Below, in pieces: positions 25,603 to 34,202 of a stretch of 64,000 nucleotides of DNA. The notes below the pieces were generated by a model, which saw only the letters and a list, made by a program, of their open reading frames with translations, was not told the origin of the DNA and did not search any database. How positions within the stretch are numbered: position 1 is the first letter of the stretch; each line of letters begins with the position of its first letter. This DNA comes from Streptomyces sp. NRRL F-5122. GTDB lineage: Bacteria; Actinomycetota; Actinomycetes; Streptomycetales; Streptomycetaceae. The stretch covers positions 124,001 to 188,000 of the forward strand of contig NZ_LMWH01000278.1 in the NCBI RefSeq assembly GCF_001507435.1. Direction: 5' to 3'. The translations under genes and the position numbers were made by a program.

Positions 25603-26463
25603 ATGGCCAGCGGCAGGATCTCCCCGGTGACCGGCCATTACGTCACCATCGATGTGGAGGACGCCGAGTACAAGGTCTTCTACCTGGAGAACGGGCAAGG
25701 TCAGCCGCTCGTCTGCCAGCACACCGCGGGCTGCCACAACCACCAATGGCGGGGCCTGCTCGAGGACGAGCAGATCACCGGCCGGTACCGGGTGATCGCC
25801 TACGACCTCGCCCGTCACGGCAAGTCCGACCCTCCGCTGAACCAGGAGTGGTGGAAGCACGAATACCGGCTCACCGCAGACCATTTCACGGCGTTCGTCG
25901 TCGCCTTCTGCGACGCCCTCGAGCTGGAGAACCCGATCTTCATGGGCTCGTCGTTCGGAGGGAACGTCGCTCTGCAACTGGCCCTGCGACATCCGGACCG
26001 GTTCAAGGCGGTCATCCCTGTCGAAGGAGCCGACTACTCCCCCGGCTTCTACCTCGACTGGTGGCAGCACCCCCACGCCAACGCCGCCCAGGTGTGCGCC
26101 AGCGGCGTCTGGGACCTCATGGCTCCGCAGTCCCCTGATCACGACCGCTGGGCCACCTGGTTCTACTACACCCAGGGATCCGAGGCGTTCAAGGGCGACC
26201 TGTACTTCTACTCCGTCGACCACGATCTACGGCACTGCCTGAGCGAGATCGACGGCGAGCGCTGTCCCGTGATCATGCTCACCGGTGAGTACGACTACCT
26301 CACCACACCCGAGGACGGTCGCCGTACCGCAAACGCCATCCCCGGAGCGGAGTTCATCGAGATGAAGAAGATCGGCCACTTCCCGATGAGCGAGAACTAC
26401 CCGCGCTTCGCCCAGTACCTCAACCTGGCACTCCACCACATCCACGAACGAACAGACACTTGA
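25603..26463 (+). CDS. Alpha/beta hydrolase
   Basis: A 286-residue hydrolase. The nucleophile elbow is MGSSFGGNVAL (Ser), the acid is in TGEYDYLTTPED, and the catalytic His is in KKIGHFPMSENY. The oxyanion region reads QHTAGCHNHQWRG rather than HG. RHGKSDPP is the usual post-strand loop. Family members hydrolyse esters, lactones or C-C bonds. Co-directional with the SCP2-like gene and reductase. The stop at 26461-26463 lies immediately before the hairpin of an IS200/IS605-like relic, so the element may have inserted just behind it. Confidence 0.9.
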   Translation: MASGRISPVTGHYVTIDVEDAEYKVFYLENGQGQPLVCQHTAGCHNHQWRGLLEDEQITGRYRVIAYDLARHGKSDPPLNQEWWKHEYRLTADHFTAFVVAFCDALELENPIFMGSSFGGNVALQLALRHPDRFKAVIPVEGADYSPGFYLDWWQHPHANAAQVCASGVWDLMAPQSPDHDRWATWFYYTQGSEAFKGDLYFYSVDHDLRHCLSEIDGERCPVIMLTGEYDYLTTPEDGRRTANAIPGAEFIEMKKIGHFPMSENYPRFAQYLNLALHHIHERTDT

Positions 26464-26755
26464 ATCCTCCCCCAGCTGAAGCGGGGGGATTCCTGGCTCA
26501 CGTTGGCTGCAGGTCAGCGACCAGCAGCTCTTACACGATCAACACCAGCCGGGTTGAGACCAGCCCGGTTTGGTACGGCAAAGCTTGGAGGTGCCTTGGT
26601 TCTCGATCGGCACGGTGTGCGCGCTTGGTTCTCGCAACGCACGCCGCACACCCTACCCGATCATGTGGGCGGTCTTTCGCCCTAGGGGCGAAACCCCGTT
26701 CCCGCCCTGCTCCGCAGGGGGCCGATTCCGCCCCGGCCTGAAGGCCGGGGCGTCC
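26463..26755. mobile_element. IS200/IS605-like relic (two TGAA-loop hairpins, no tnpA/tnpB)
   Basis: A 290-base segment without genes is bounded by hairpins of the same design: a C-rich/G-rich stem with TGAA loop at 26463-26491, and a perfect 9-base stem GCCCCGGCC with TGAA loop at 26730-26751. Smaller hairpins lie between them (GGGG-CGAAA-CCCC at 26685-26697, CCCTG-CTCCG-CAGGG at 26705-26719, and CCGGG/CCCGG near 26549-26568). Subterminal hairpins and a structured right end resemble IS200/IS605 elements with TnpB guide-RNA scaffolds. Transposase and nuclease are absent, so this is a non-autonomous or deleted copy. Confidence 0.5.
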
Positions 26756-26987
26756 TCGGAGGTATTTGGTGAAAACGGGACCGCGCCACACTCCCGCACC
26801 CTTGGCGGGGCGACTCGATGTGCCGGGGGTGTACACGCGGCCCGACCAGGCGCCGCCGCCATCGGCGAGCGTGCCGCCCATCCGTCTCCCCCACGTCTGA
26901 TCCCTCGCCTTCCATCACCGGCCCGCGCTCCACACCACCAGCCCGCAGCGCCGAGGGCCGCGCCGCCATCGAAGGGAAGCCCGGTTG

Positions 26988-27761
26988 ATGAAGATCGATC
27001 TGAGTGGACGCATCGCACTGGTCACCGGCTCGACCGCCGGTATCGGCGAGGCCGCCGCGCAAGCGCTGGCATTCGCTGGAGCCGACGTCGTGGTCAACGG
27101 TCGGAACGCGGACCACGTCAGTGAGACGGCCAAACGACTCGGAGCCCGTGGGATCGCAGCAGACGTCAGTACCGGCGAAGGTGCCGCTGCCCTGATCGAG
27201 GAACTGCCCGATGTGGACGTCCTCGTCAACAACACAGGCATCTTCTCCACCCAACCGGTGTTCGAGATCCCCGATGAGGAGTGGCTGCGGTACTTCCGGA
27301 TCAATGTGCTCTCCGGGGTGCGCCTGGCGCGGCACTACGCGCCGCGCATGAAGGACCGCGGCTGGGGCAGGGTGATCTTCGTCAGCAGTGAAGCCGGAAT
27401 CCAGACCCCCACGACCATGGTCCATTACGGCATGACCAAGACGGCCCAGTTGGCGGTCTCGCGCGGAATGGCCCAGGAGCTGGCAGGCACCGGGGTCACC
27501 GTCAACTGCGTGTTGCCGGGTCCGACCCTCAGCTCCGGTGTCCTGGAGATGTGGGCAGAGCTGTACCCCGGCCTGGATCCCGCCGAGCAGGAACGGCGGT
27601 TCGTCGCCGACGGGCGCGCCGCGACGTCGCTGCTCCGCCGGCTGATCCGGCCGGAGGAAGTGGCGAACCTGATCGCCTATGTCGCATCGGAGCAGTCGAC
27701 GGCGACCACGGGTGCGGCACTGAGCGTCGACGGCGGCTTGGTCCCCACCATCTTCCCCTGA
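26988..27761 (+). CDS. SDR family oxidoreductase
   Basis: A 257-residue short-chain dehydrogenase. The cofactor site is ALVTGSTAGIGEAAA. VLVNNTG is the NNAG motif with Thr for Ala, the catalytic Ser is in VIFVSSEAG, and the active-site YxxxK is YGMTKTAQ. The end GAALSVDGGLVPTIF is classical. NAD(P)-dependent oxidation or reduction of an alcohol or carbonyl is expected. ATG 26988 is chosen although TTG 26985 is directly upstream. It converges on the deacetylase-type gene. Confidence 0.92.
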   Translation: MKIDLSGRIALVTGSTAGIGEAAAQALAFAGADVVVNGRNADHVSETAKRLGARGIAADVSTGEGAAALIEELPDVDVLVNNTGIFSTQPVFEIPDEEWLRYFRINVLSGVRLARHYAPRMKDRGWGRVIFVSSEAGIQTPTTMVHYGMTKTAQLAVSRGMAQELAGTGVTVNCVLPGPTLSSGVLEMWAELYPGLDPAEQERRFVADGRAATSLLRRLIRPEEVANLIAYVASEQSTATTGAALSVDGGLVPTIFP

Positions 27762-27989
27762 GCGCACTGCGACCAGGTGCCGCAGTCGCCCGGTCGAGAT
27801 GCTCAACGGTGACGCCGACCGGGCCGGGTCAGCCGGTGCCACGACGGCGGGCGAAGTGTTCCGCCCTGCCGCTCGGGGCGCCGGGTGGCCGGTGCCAACA
27901 CGCCGATCGCCGACAGTGGCGAAGAGGCACGATGCGCTGTCGGTGGTCCTCTCCGAGAAGCGGGGAAGGAACCGTGCGGGTGCCGCGTC

Positions 27990-28931
27990 CTATGCGGGGT
28001 CGTGCCGGATGTCCATGCCTGCCTGGGTCGCGACGTACCGGGCGATGTCGGCGTGGGTGGCGAACCAGACACCGGGATGCGCGGTGATGTGGTCGAGGAG
28101 TTCGGCCAGCACGACCAGGCGTGAGCGGTGGCCGATGATGTGGGGATGCATCGTGAGCTGGAAGACGCCACCTTCGCGGTATGCCTGGTCGAACTCGTCC
28201 CGCCAGATGCCCAGGACCGACCGGGGCGGTGTGTAGGGGCGCAGGCCAGCGTAGCGCTCCATCATGAAGTAGGGCGCGTCGTCGCGAATCCACTCCACGG
28301 GAATCTCCACGACCCCGGTCGGCCGACCGTCCTCCAGCAGTTCGTACGGATCGTCGTCCGCCATGAGGGACGAGTCGTACAGCAGCCCCATGTCGCGGGT
28401 GATGCGCAGGGTGTTGTCGGAGAAGTCCCACGACGGGGTGCGAATCCCGACCGGACGGACACCGGTGATCTGCTCCAGAGTGTCGGCACTGCGCTGTTGC
28501 AACTCCCTTTCGTCCTCGGCCGTCAGCAGCATGTTGCGCTCGTGGATCCACCCGTGGATTCCGACCTCGTGGCCCTCTGACACATATGCTCGGGCCTCTT
28601 CCGGATGGAGCAGGGCGGAGACGGCCGGCATGAAGAACGTGGCAGGGGCCGCGTGTCGGCCGAGCAGACGGAGGATCTTGGGTGCGGCCACCCGGGATCC
28701 GTACTCGCCCTGGGCGAGCCTGCCGGGGCGTGTCTCCCCGTCGCGGAGTGCGGGGGTCTCGTGGTCGGAGTCGAAGGAGAGGGCTACGGCCATACGCGCA
28801 CCCTGCGGCCACACGGCGGGAGCAAGGGAGCGTCCGGCTCGCACCCGTTCCACATGCCCCCGCCAGGTGTCCTCGGTCCACTGCCACGGGTCCCCGCCCG
28901 CGTCCGCCGGCCCTGCGTGCTTCTCCGCCAT
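27990..28931 (-). CDS. Polysaccharide deacetylase-family hydrolase (PuuE/cyclic imidase-like)
   Basis: A 313-residue NodB-homology protein. The zinc-binding motif begins with the acid pair in VALSFDSDHET, then HEVGIHGWIHERN (the HxxxH-equivalent), and TPSWDFSDNTL. A later His is in QLTMHPHIIGHRSR. The arrangement SFDSDHE plus HGWIHER matches allantoinase/cyclic-imide-hydrolase relatives rather than chitin deacetylases, and no signal peptide is present, so it is cytoplasmic. ATG 28931 follows a GGGAG site. The substrate is probably a cyclic amide or imide (inference). Confidence 0.82.
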   Translation of the reverse strand: MAEKHAGPADAGGDPWQWTEDTWRGHVERVRAGRSLAPAVWPQGARMAVALSFDSDHETPALRDGETRPGRLAQGEYGSRVAAPKILRLLGRHAAPATFFMPAVSALLHPEEARAYVSEGHEVGIHGWIHERNMLLTAEDERELQQRSADTLEQITGVRPVGIRTPSWDFSDNTLRITRDMGLLYDSSLMADDDPYELLEDGRPTGVVEIPVEWIRDDAPYFMMERYAGLRPYTPPRSVLGIWRDEFDQAYREGGVFQLTMHPHIIGHRSRLVVLAELLDHITAHPGVWFATHADIARYVATQAGMDIRHDPA

Positions 28932-29021
28932 GACCAACTCCCGTTTCCTTTGACGTGCTCCCTGGTCCGGAGTCCCAGGACTCCGGCCTGGAGCATCCAA
29001 CCTCTCGGGCGGCTCCCTGTT

Positions 29022-29585
29022 TCAACGCGCACTGCGGACACATGTACCCCTCTCGCTGACGCTCCACAGGCGTTTGGCGTCTCCTCCCGTCCGTCGGCGA
29101 TGTTTCGACGCCGCCGACGGAAGCGCCCACACCCGCCTTGATGAGCGGCACGGCCCGGTCGAAGGGCCTCGCGTGACCACCCGCGGGGCCGGCGACCTGC
29201 GCAGCGCCGGTTCCAGCAGCGCCGTGAGCGCGAAGTGGCCGAGGTGGTTCGCGGCGAAATGGCGCTCGGCACCCTGCTCGGTCACGGAGTGCTCGACCAT
29301 GGAGATGCCCGCGTTGTTGATCAGCACGTCGACGGCCTCTTCCTCGCCGATTTCCTCGGCCGCCCGGCGGATCGACCTGAGATTCAGCAGATCGACCTGG
29401 CGTACCTCCACCTCGGCGCCCGGATACGCCCTGCGCAGCGAGGACGCCACCTCGTCTCCCCGGGCCGCGTCACGCACTGCGAGCAGTACCCGGCCCCCGC
29501 GCGCCGCGAGCTCACGCGCGGTCACCCGACCGAGACCACTGGTCGCACCCGTGACGACGAAGGTACGCCCCTGCTGATCGGCCAT
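29022..29585 (-). pseudogene. SDR family oxidoreductase, C-terminally truncated
   Basis: The first about 145 residues are a good SDR of the retinol-dehydrogenase-like group: TFVVTGATSGLGRVTARELA, LLNLRSIRRAAEEI, VDVLINNAGISMVEH, RHFAANHLGHFALTALLEP and RVVTR. The catalytic Ser strand and YxxxK motif should follow, but the sequence turns into arginine- and serine-rich frame that ends at 29022. The active site is therefore missing. The gene is divergent from MerR and has a MerR-style promoter, so it was probably that regulator's target before truncation. Confidence 0.75.
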
Positions 29586-29714
29586 GCGCTCCGCGGTCCA
29601 CCCACCGCCGCTGCGCCTGCCTCCTTTCGTTGTGGAACCCGTGGTCTCTCTTGATCTCACATTCCTGGAGACGATCTCGATCGACCCGCTTCCGCAGGTC
29701 TTGGAATGTCGAGA

Positions 29715-29746
29715 AAGCTAAACCTTTCCATTAGTGTGAAGGTCAA
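29715..29746 (-). promoter_or_regulatory. MerR-type promoter/operator
   Basis: A dyad ACCTT-N12-AAGGT (29722-29743) sits between a minus-strand -35 TTGACC (29741-29746) and -10-like TTAGCT (29716-29721). The 19-base spacer is over-long, as required for MerR-type activation by DNA distortion. It points towards the truncated SDR, and MerR is encoded divergently about 80 bases away. Confidence 0.65.
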
Positions 29747-29824
29747 GCGGCCGACGACGAGGTCGCCCATCAGCGTCCCAGAGGGGCGCACCGTCGGTAT
29801 GGATGGCTGGTCGAGGAGAGCGAA

Positions 29825-30247
29825 ATGAAGATCGGAGAGCTAGCCGAGAAGACGGGTGTCGCGCCGCGACTGCTTCGCTACTACGAAGAGGTCGGCATCC
29901 TGCATCCGTTCCGGAGCGGCAACGGTTACCGCACCTACGGCGAGCCCGCCATCGACCGGGTCCTGCAGATTCGTGAGCTTCTCGAAGCCGGCCTGACGAC
30001 GGAGATGATCCGAGAGGTCCTGCCCTGTCTCGACGCCGCGAAGGAAGAAACGGAAGCTCAGGCGTGCCCGGTGGACGACAAGGATCTGGACGGCCTGCGG
30101 CGTCAGCTCATCAGCATCGAACGACGCATCGACGTGCTGCAACGCAACCAGCGTGCGATCAAGTCGTATATCCGCGCCTGGGAGAAAGCCGGGGTCGCTT
30201 CGCCCGCAGCGAGCGCTGGTCCGCAAGAGGCTGAAGTCCGTCGATAG
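29825..30247 (+). CDS. MerR family transcriptional regulator
   Basis: A 140-residue regulator. The N-terminal winged HTH is canonical: MKIGELAEKTGVAPRLLRYYEEVGIL, then NGYRTYGEPAIDRVLQI. A dimerisation helix follows (LDGLRRQLISIERRIDVLQRNQRAI). One cysteine (QACPVDD) lies before the coiled coil, but the double-Cys metal motif is absent, so an organic effector is more likely than a metal. It should act on the divergent long-spacer promoter at 29715-29746. Confidence 0.92.
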   Translation: MKIGELAEKTGVAPRLLRYYEEVGILHPFRSGNGYRTYGEPAIDRVLQIRELLEAGLTTEMIREVLPCLDAAKEETEAQACPVDDKDLDGLRRQLISIERRIDVLQRNQRAIKSYIRAWEKAGVASPAASAGPQEAEVRR

Positions 30248-30432
30248 CACCGTGGATATGGCGTGTTGAGCGGGGCGATACCCGATGACCGACGGAGACC
30301 AGAACGTCCGTGGGTGTCCCGAGACAATCCGCAGAAGGTGAAGTGGGGACCTTTGCGCCGGGCTCGGCACATGCCCGCACTTCACCGACCCGGATGGTCA
30401 CCGGCCCTGATACCGCCTGCGTGAGGACGCCG

Positions 30433-30786
30433 TCAGGCGGGCTGCCACAACTCCAGCCGATTGCCCGCGGGATCGGTGACCCAGCCGAATCGACCGACGC
30501 CTTCCATGTCCTGGGTCTCCTCGGCCACGTCCGCTCCCTTGGCACGCAATTGCGCGAGCATCGCGTCCAGGTCACGGACCCGGAAGTTGAGCATGCTCTG
30601 CTGGGCGCGGGACCCGAAGTAGTCGGTCTCGGACTCGAACGTCGCGAACACCGTCATCCCTGGTTCCTGATGCCAGATGCCCTGCTCATCGGCGTCCAGA
30701 CCTAGGCAGTCCCGGTACCACGCGCCCAGGGCCCCCGGGTCGGTGGCCCGCACGAAGTATCCGCCGATTCCAAGCACACGTTCCAT
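30433..30786 (-). CDS. VOC family (glyoxalase/bleomycin-resistance-like) protein
   Basis: A 117-residue single VOC module. It reads RVLGIGGYFVRATDPGALGAWYRDCLGL, then QSMLNFRVRDLDAMLAQLRAKG, and ends FGWVTDPAGNRLELWQPA, where the terminal Glu is the usual metal ligand of the second beta-alpha-beta repeat. Proteins of this size act as dimers and bind divalent metal. The substrate cannot be told. ATG 30786 is the start of homology; the frame extends upstream without support. The 348-base gap behind its start (30787-31134) shows no gene. Confidence 0.85.
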   Translation of the reverse strand: MERVLGIGGYFVRATDPGALGAWYRDCLGLDADEQGIWHQEPGMTVFATFESETDYFGSRAQQSMLNFRVRDLDAMLAQLRAKGADVAEETQDMEGVGRFGWVTDPAGNRLELWQPA

Positions 30787-31134
30787 GTCGCCATCATGCC
30801 AGGACGGTGATCGTGCGGGCAGACACCACACCATCGCCCGCTTCACAACCCCGTATCGATCGTGAGGAAGTCCCCGCTCTCAGCCCACGGCGTCAGCGTT
30901 GTCCTGGCGGTGCAGACACGCGGACCGTGGGAGTCCCGCGGCGATCGGTCATCCGGAGGCCCTGTCGCTGCTCCAGGGGCACAGCGACAGGGCTCCACAT
31001 CGAGTCGGCGCCGGCTGGGAAATCACCGTCACGGTCCTGTCCTGGCTTGACTCCCCCACATCGACCGGTGCTCGGTGGGGACGTCGGGTGCGGTCCATGG
31101 CGAGTCGGCGAGGCACACTGGCACCCACCGGCTG

Positions 31135-31554
31135 TCAGCCGGAGAGAGCCTTGTGCAGAGCGTCCAGTCCGTCACGGTAGATGCCGGTGAACAGCTCAAC
31201 GGCCTCGGCGTCGTGGACACCCTCGGGCACAAAACGGCCACTCCAGACGACCTCGGCGCTGTCCGGCCGTCCTGGGATGTCGAAGACGCGCAGGGTGGAC
31301 AGGTAACCCGTCACCGGGAAGGGCGCCTCCAGGATGGCGTAACTGTAGTGCCGCTCCCGCTCGTTGGCGTTCAGCAGCCGTTCGACGATCACCTCGCCGT
31401 CGGGGTTGGTCAGTCGGCGGACGCGGCCGCCCTGCAGTGCGGTGCTCTCGGTGATGTACGGGAGCCAGTCCGGCAGGGCGTGAAAGCCGCCGATGAGGGC
31501 CCAGACGCGTTCCACGGACGCCGGGACGATCCGGCTGACCGAAGTGGATGCCAT
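31135..31554 (-). CDS. SRPBCC family protein, copy 2
   Basis: A 139-residue Bet v1-like ligand-binding protein that closely follows copy 1 (23239-23655): identical opening MASTSVSR, GGFHALPDWLPYI, LRVFDIPGRPDSAEVVWSGRFVPEG, and terminal helix ELFTGIYRDGLDALHKALSG. It lies 62 bases behind its aldo/keto reductase partner on the minus strand. The two-gene unit is thus duplicated in inverted orientation about 8 kb apart, with diverged sequence, so the duplication is old or both were acquired. Confidence 0.88.
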   Translation of the reverse strand: MASTSVSRIVPASVERVWALIGGFHALPDWLPYITESTALQGGRVRRLTNPDGEVIVERLLNANERERHYSYAILEAPFPVTGYLSTLRVFDIPGRPDSAEVVWSGRFVPEGVHDAEAVELFTGIYRDGLDALHKALSG

Positions 31555-31616
31555 GTGCTTCCTTGTCTTGGCTCGTACTGCCTTGTGGGCAGTGGGATGG
31601 TGACGCTGACGCGTGG

Positions 31617-32627
31617 TCAGGCGCCATGCGGCAGGGGGGCCTTGTCGGAGACCAGGCGCGTGGCGCGCAGCTCGGACCAGAGCTCCGCGGGAATCGTCTC
31701 GTTGAGGGCGGCGCGGTCCTCGGCGATGCGACTCGGCTGGGTGGCACCCGCGACGACCGCAGCGGTCACCGGGTGGGCCAGGGAGAACTGCAGGGCCACG
31801 GCCTTGAGGCTCACTCCGTGCTTGTCGGCCAGCGTCTTCAGGGTGTCGACCTTCGCGAGGATCTCCTGTGAGGCGGGCTGGTACTCGAAGTGCTTGCCAC
31901 CGGCGAGGACTCCCGAGCTGTAGGGGCCGCCGACGACCATGCCGACGCCCGCCTCCTGAGCCATGGGGAGAACGCGTTCCAGGGCGTGCTCGTGGTCGAG
32001 GAGGGTGAAGCGGCCGGCGAGGAGGAACCCGTCGGGGCGGGGCTCGTCCAGTCCCAGCGTCAGCTCGATCGGCTCGGTCTTGTTGACGCCCAGACCCCAG
32101 GCCTTGATGACTCCCTCGTCACGCAGCCGGTCCAGGACGCGGAAGGCGCCCGTGCGGGCCTCCTCGAACTTCTGGAGCCACAGGTCACCGTGGAAGTCCT
32201 GAGCAATGTCATGCACCCACACGACATCGAGCCGGTCGGTGCGCAGACGCTTCAGGGAGTCCTCGATGGAACGCTCGGTGGCCTCTGCGGTCCATTCATG
32301 GACGATCTTGTTCTTCAGACCGTCCTCGAAGACGCCGCCCTTCTCACCCAGTTCGCGAGCCCCTTCCTCCAGTTCGTCGAGGATGACACGGCCGACCTTG
32401 GTGGACAGCACATAGGAGTCACGCGGCTTGTCCGCCAGAAACTCGCCAAGACGCAGCTCGGAAAGGCCGGCGCCGTAGAACGGGGCCGTGTCGTAGTAGC
32501 GGACGCCCTGGTCCCAGGCGGCCTGAAGGGTGGCGCGGGCCTGATCGTCGGGGACGGCGCGGAACATGTTGCCAAGAGGAGCGGCGCCGTAGCCGATCCG
32601 GCCCGGGAGGATGTCCTTGAGCGGCAT
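31617..32627 (-). CDS. Aldo/keto reductase, copy 2 of duplicated pair
   Basis: A 336-residue reductase of exactly the same length as copy 1 and similar along its whole length. Shared blocks include APLGNMFRAVPDD, NKIVHEWTAEATERS, VVWVHDIAQDFHGD and LQKFEEARTGAFRVL. Tetrad: Asp and Tyr in YDTAPFYG, Lys in STKVGR, His in WVHD. It has a 514-base upstream region free of genes that contains three 16-base-spaced repeats and a palindrome (32849-32963). A dedicated regulator encoded elsewhere is therefore likely. Confidence 0.9.
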   Translation of the reverse strand: MPLKDILPGRIGYGAAPLGNMFRAVPDDQARATLQAAWDQGVRYYDTAPFYGAGLSELRLGEFLADKPRDSYVLSTKVGRVILDELEEGARELGEKGGVFEDGLKNKIVHEWTAEATERSIEDSLKRLRTDRLDVVWVHDIAQDFHGDLWLQKFEEARTGAFRVLDRLRDEGVIKAWGLGVNKTEPIELTLGLDEPRPDGFLLAGRFTLLDHEHALERVLPMAQEAGVGMVVGGPYSSGVLAGGKHFEYQPASQEILAKVDTLKTLADKHGVSLKAVALQFSLAHPVTAAVVAGATQPSRIAEDRAALNETIPAELWSELRATRLVSDKAPLPHGA

Positions 32628-32848
32628 GGTGATGCCCTTTCGGGTGACTGCCCAGAGCGCGAACGCCCCTGGGACGGTTGTGAAACTGATCGTTCGACCT
32701 TGGGCGCCCGTCGGAGCCGGTGACTGCCAGCGATTCGCCGGACCGCTCCGTCGTCAGGACGGACACGGGTGGTCCCCTACCTCTCCGAAGGTCCCCATCA
32801 GAGGGCCGCTCGGCTCTCCGCCCCCTTCGGAGTGGACGCCAACGTCTT
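32628..32848. other. Long leader of the AKR-SRPBCC operon
   Basis: About 220 bases between the repeat/promoter array and the reductase start, without a supported gene. If the minus-strand promoter TTGCAA-N17-TAATGT inside the array is used, this would be a long 5' leader. Confidence 0.3.
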
Positions 32849-32890
32849 ACTGCAGACGACATTAATTGCAGACGCGCTCTATTGCAAACG
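32849..32890. repeat. Three direct repeats (WYTGCARACG) at exact 16-base spacing
   Basis: ACTGCAGACG (32849-32858), ATTGCAGACG (32865-32874) and ATTGCAAACG (32881-32890) recur with a 16-base period. A minus-strand promoter-like pair, TTGCAA and TAATGT with 17 bases between, falls within them. Regular direct repeats suggest cooperative binding of a regulator over the promoter of the AKR-SRPBCC operon (inference). Confidence 0.55.
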
Positions 32891-32945
32891 CTGCATAATG
32901 GCTAAGCGGAACTATCGGCGCCCGACGCCCGATTACTACAGTCCG

Positions 32946-32963
32946 TATGTGGTTGGTCACATA
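32946..32963. promoter_or_regulatory. Candidate operator TATGTG-N6-CACATA
   Basis: Perfect 6-base inverted arms in an AT-rich island about 55 bases from the direct-repeat array. Size and shape suit a winged-helix (MarR/HxlR-like) dimer. No such gene is adjacent; the nearest regulator is the XRE gene. Confidence 0.45.
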
Positions 32964-33141
32964 ATGCAAGAGACAGGGCCTGCGGGGCGGTGTCGTCTGC
33001 GGCTGCGCTGGTAGGAACGGACGTAGGGGTCGCCCTGCACCAGGACCCTCGCCGATCCCCACGCCGGGGCGGTCCCGGCATCCGGCACTGCAGTCGCGAG
33101 CGAGGCCGATGCGGTGATCTACTCCCGAGGCGACCCAGCGG

Positions 33142-34020
33142 TCACTGGTTCCGGCCTTCCTTCACGTTCTCGCTCGGCTCCTCGGCCGTCCACGAGGTGA
33201 GGATGCGCAAGGCGTCGTACGACGGACTGCCCGGCTCGGCGGTCAACACCATCAGGCGCTGCCCCGATCCGTCCGGGCTGCTCCACGTGTCGCAGTCGAG
33301 AGTGAGTTCACCGACCAGGCGATGCCGGTAGCGCTTGGTGCCGTAGCTGGAGCCGATGACGCGGTGTTCGGCCCACCAGGAGCGGAAGTCGGCGTCCTGC
33401 ACGGACAACTCACCGACGAGCCGGGCGAGCTCGGGGTCGTCCGGGTCTGCCGCAGCCTCCATACGCAGTGCGGCGACCGCGTCGCGGGCGTCATGCGCCC
33501 ATTCCAGGTGCATGTCTCGGACGATCGGGTCCGTGAACAGCAGGCGCACGTAGTTGCGCCGGCTAGCCGGAATCGACGAGAAGTCCCTGTACAGGGCCGC
33601 GGCGGCGACGTTCCAGGCCAGGATGTCCATACGCTTGCCGAGCACGACGGCAGGTGTTCCCGTGAGCTGGTCGAGCAGGCGCTGCATGGCGGGGCGTACC
33701 CGCTGCACCGTCCGCCGGCGGCGCGGCCGCGCGTCGGTCCTGCCCGCGAGTTCGTACAGATACCTCTGTTGATCGTCGTCGAGGCGCAACGCCCGCGCCA
33801 GGGTGGCGAGCACCGAGGCGGACGCCCGGACCCGGCCCTGTTCCAGCCGCGTGTAGTAGTCCACACTGATCGCCGCGAGCTGGGCGACCTCCTCGCGGCG
33901 CAGTCCCGCGACCTTGCGGGTGGAGTCCGCCTGCGGCAGGCCGAAGTCGAGCGGTGCCAACTGTGCGCGGCGGGCTTTGAGGAAGGCTCCGAGAGCACGC
34001 GGGTCGGATGCCGAAGTCAT
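33142..34020 (-). CDS. XRE-family regulator with MmyB-like ligand-binding domain
   Basis: A 292-residue regulator. The N-terminal helix-turn-helix (VAGLRREEVAQLAAISVDYYTRLEQGR) is the standard opening of the Streptomyces MmyB-like group. The PAS-like MmyB ligand domain follows (KRMDILAWNVAAAALYRDFS, RNYVRLLFTDPIVRDMHLEW, DADFRSWWAEHRV). These proteins typically repress a divergent SDR or hydrolase. Here the hydrolase at 34203 is divergent with a 182-base shared region. ATG 34020 is used; an in-frame ATG three codons upstream is possible. Confidence 0.92.
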   Translation of the reverse strand: MTSASDPRALGAFLKARRAQLAPLDFGLPQADSTRKVAGLRREEVAQLAAISVDYYTRLEQGRVRASASVLATLARALRLDDDQQRYLYELAGRTDARPRRRRTVQRVRPAMQRLLDQLTGTPAVVLGKRMDILAWNVAAAALYRDFSSIPASRRNYVRLLFTDPIVRDMHLEWAHDARDAVAALRMEAAADPDDPELARLVGELSVQDADFRSWWAEHRVIGSSYGTKRYRHRLVGELTLDCDTWSSPDGSGQRLMVLTAEPGSPSYDALRILTSWTAEEPSENVKEGRNQ

Positions 34021-34202
34021 GCTCCTCATTGTCGCGCGAGCGGCGCGGGGACAAGGGGGGCAGGTTCCTTCCCAGGCACGAACTCGCCTCTTTTGCGCGC
34101 CCCTGCCCTCAGCGACGGTGGAGACGTGCCCGGCGCGGTGCCGGGCACCACGGCCGACCACATGGGTACGGCCGGTCCTGAAACTGCACCTCGGAGAATC
34201 CT

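Noticed and set aside
26463..26755. CRISPR array or riboswitch
   Set aside because: Hairpins are not repeated with spacers, and no conserved riboswitch core was recognised; IS605-type ends explain them better.
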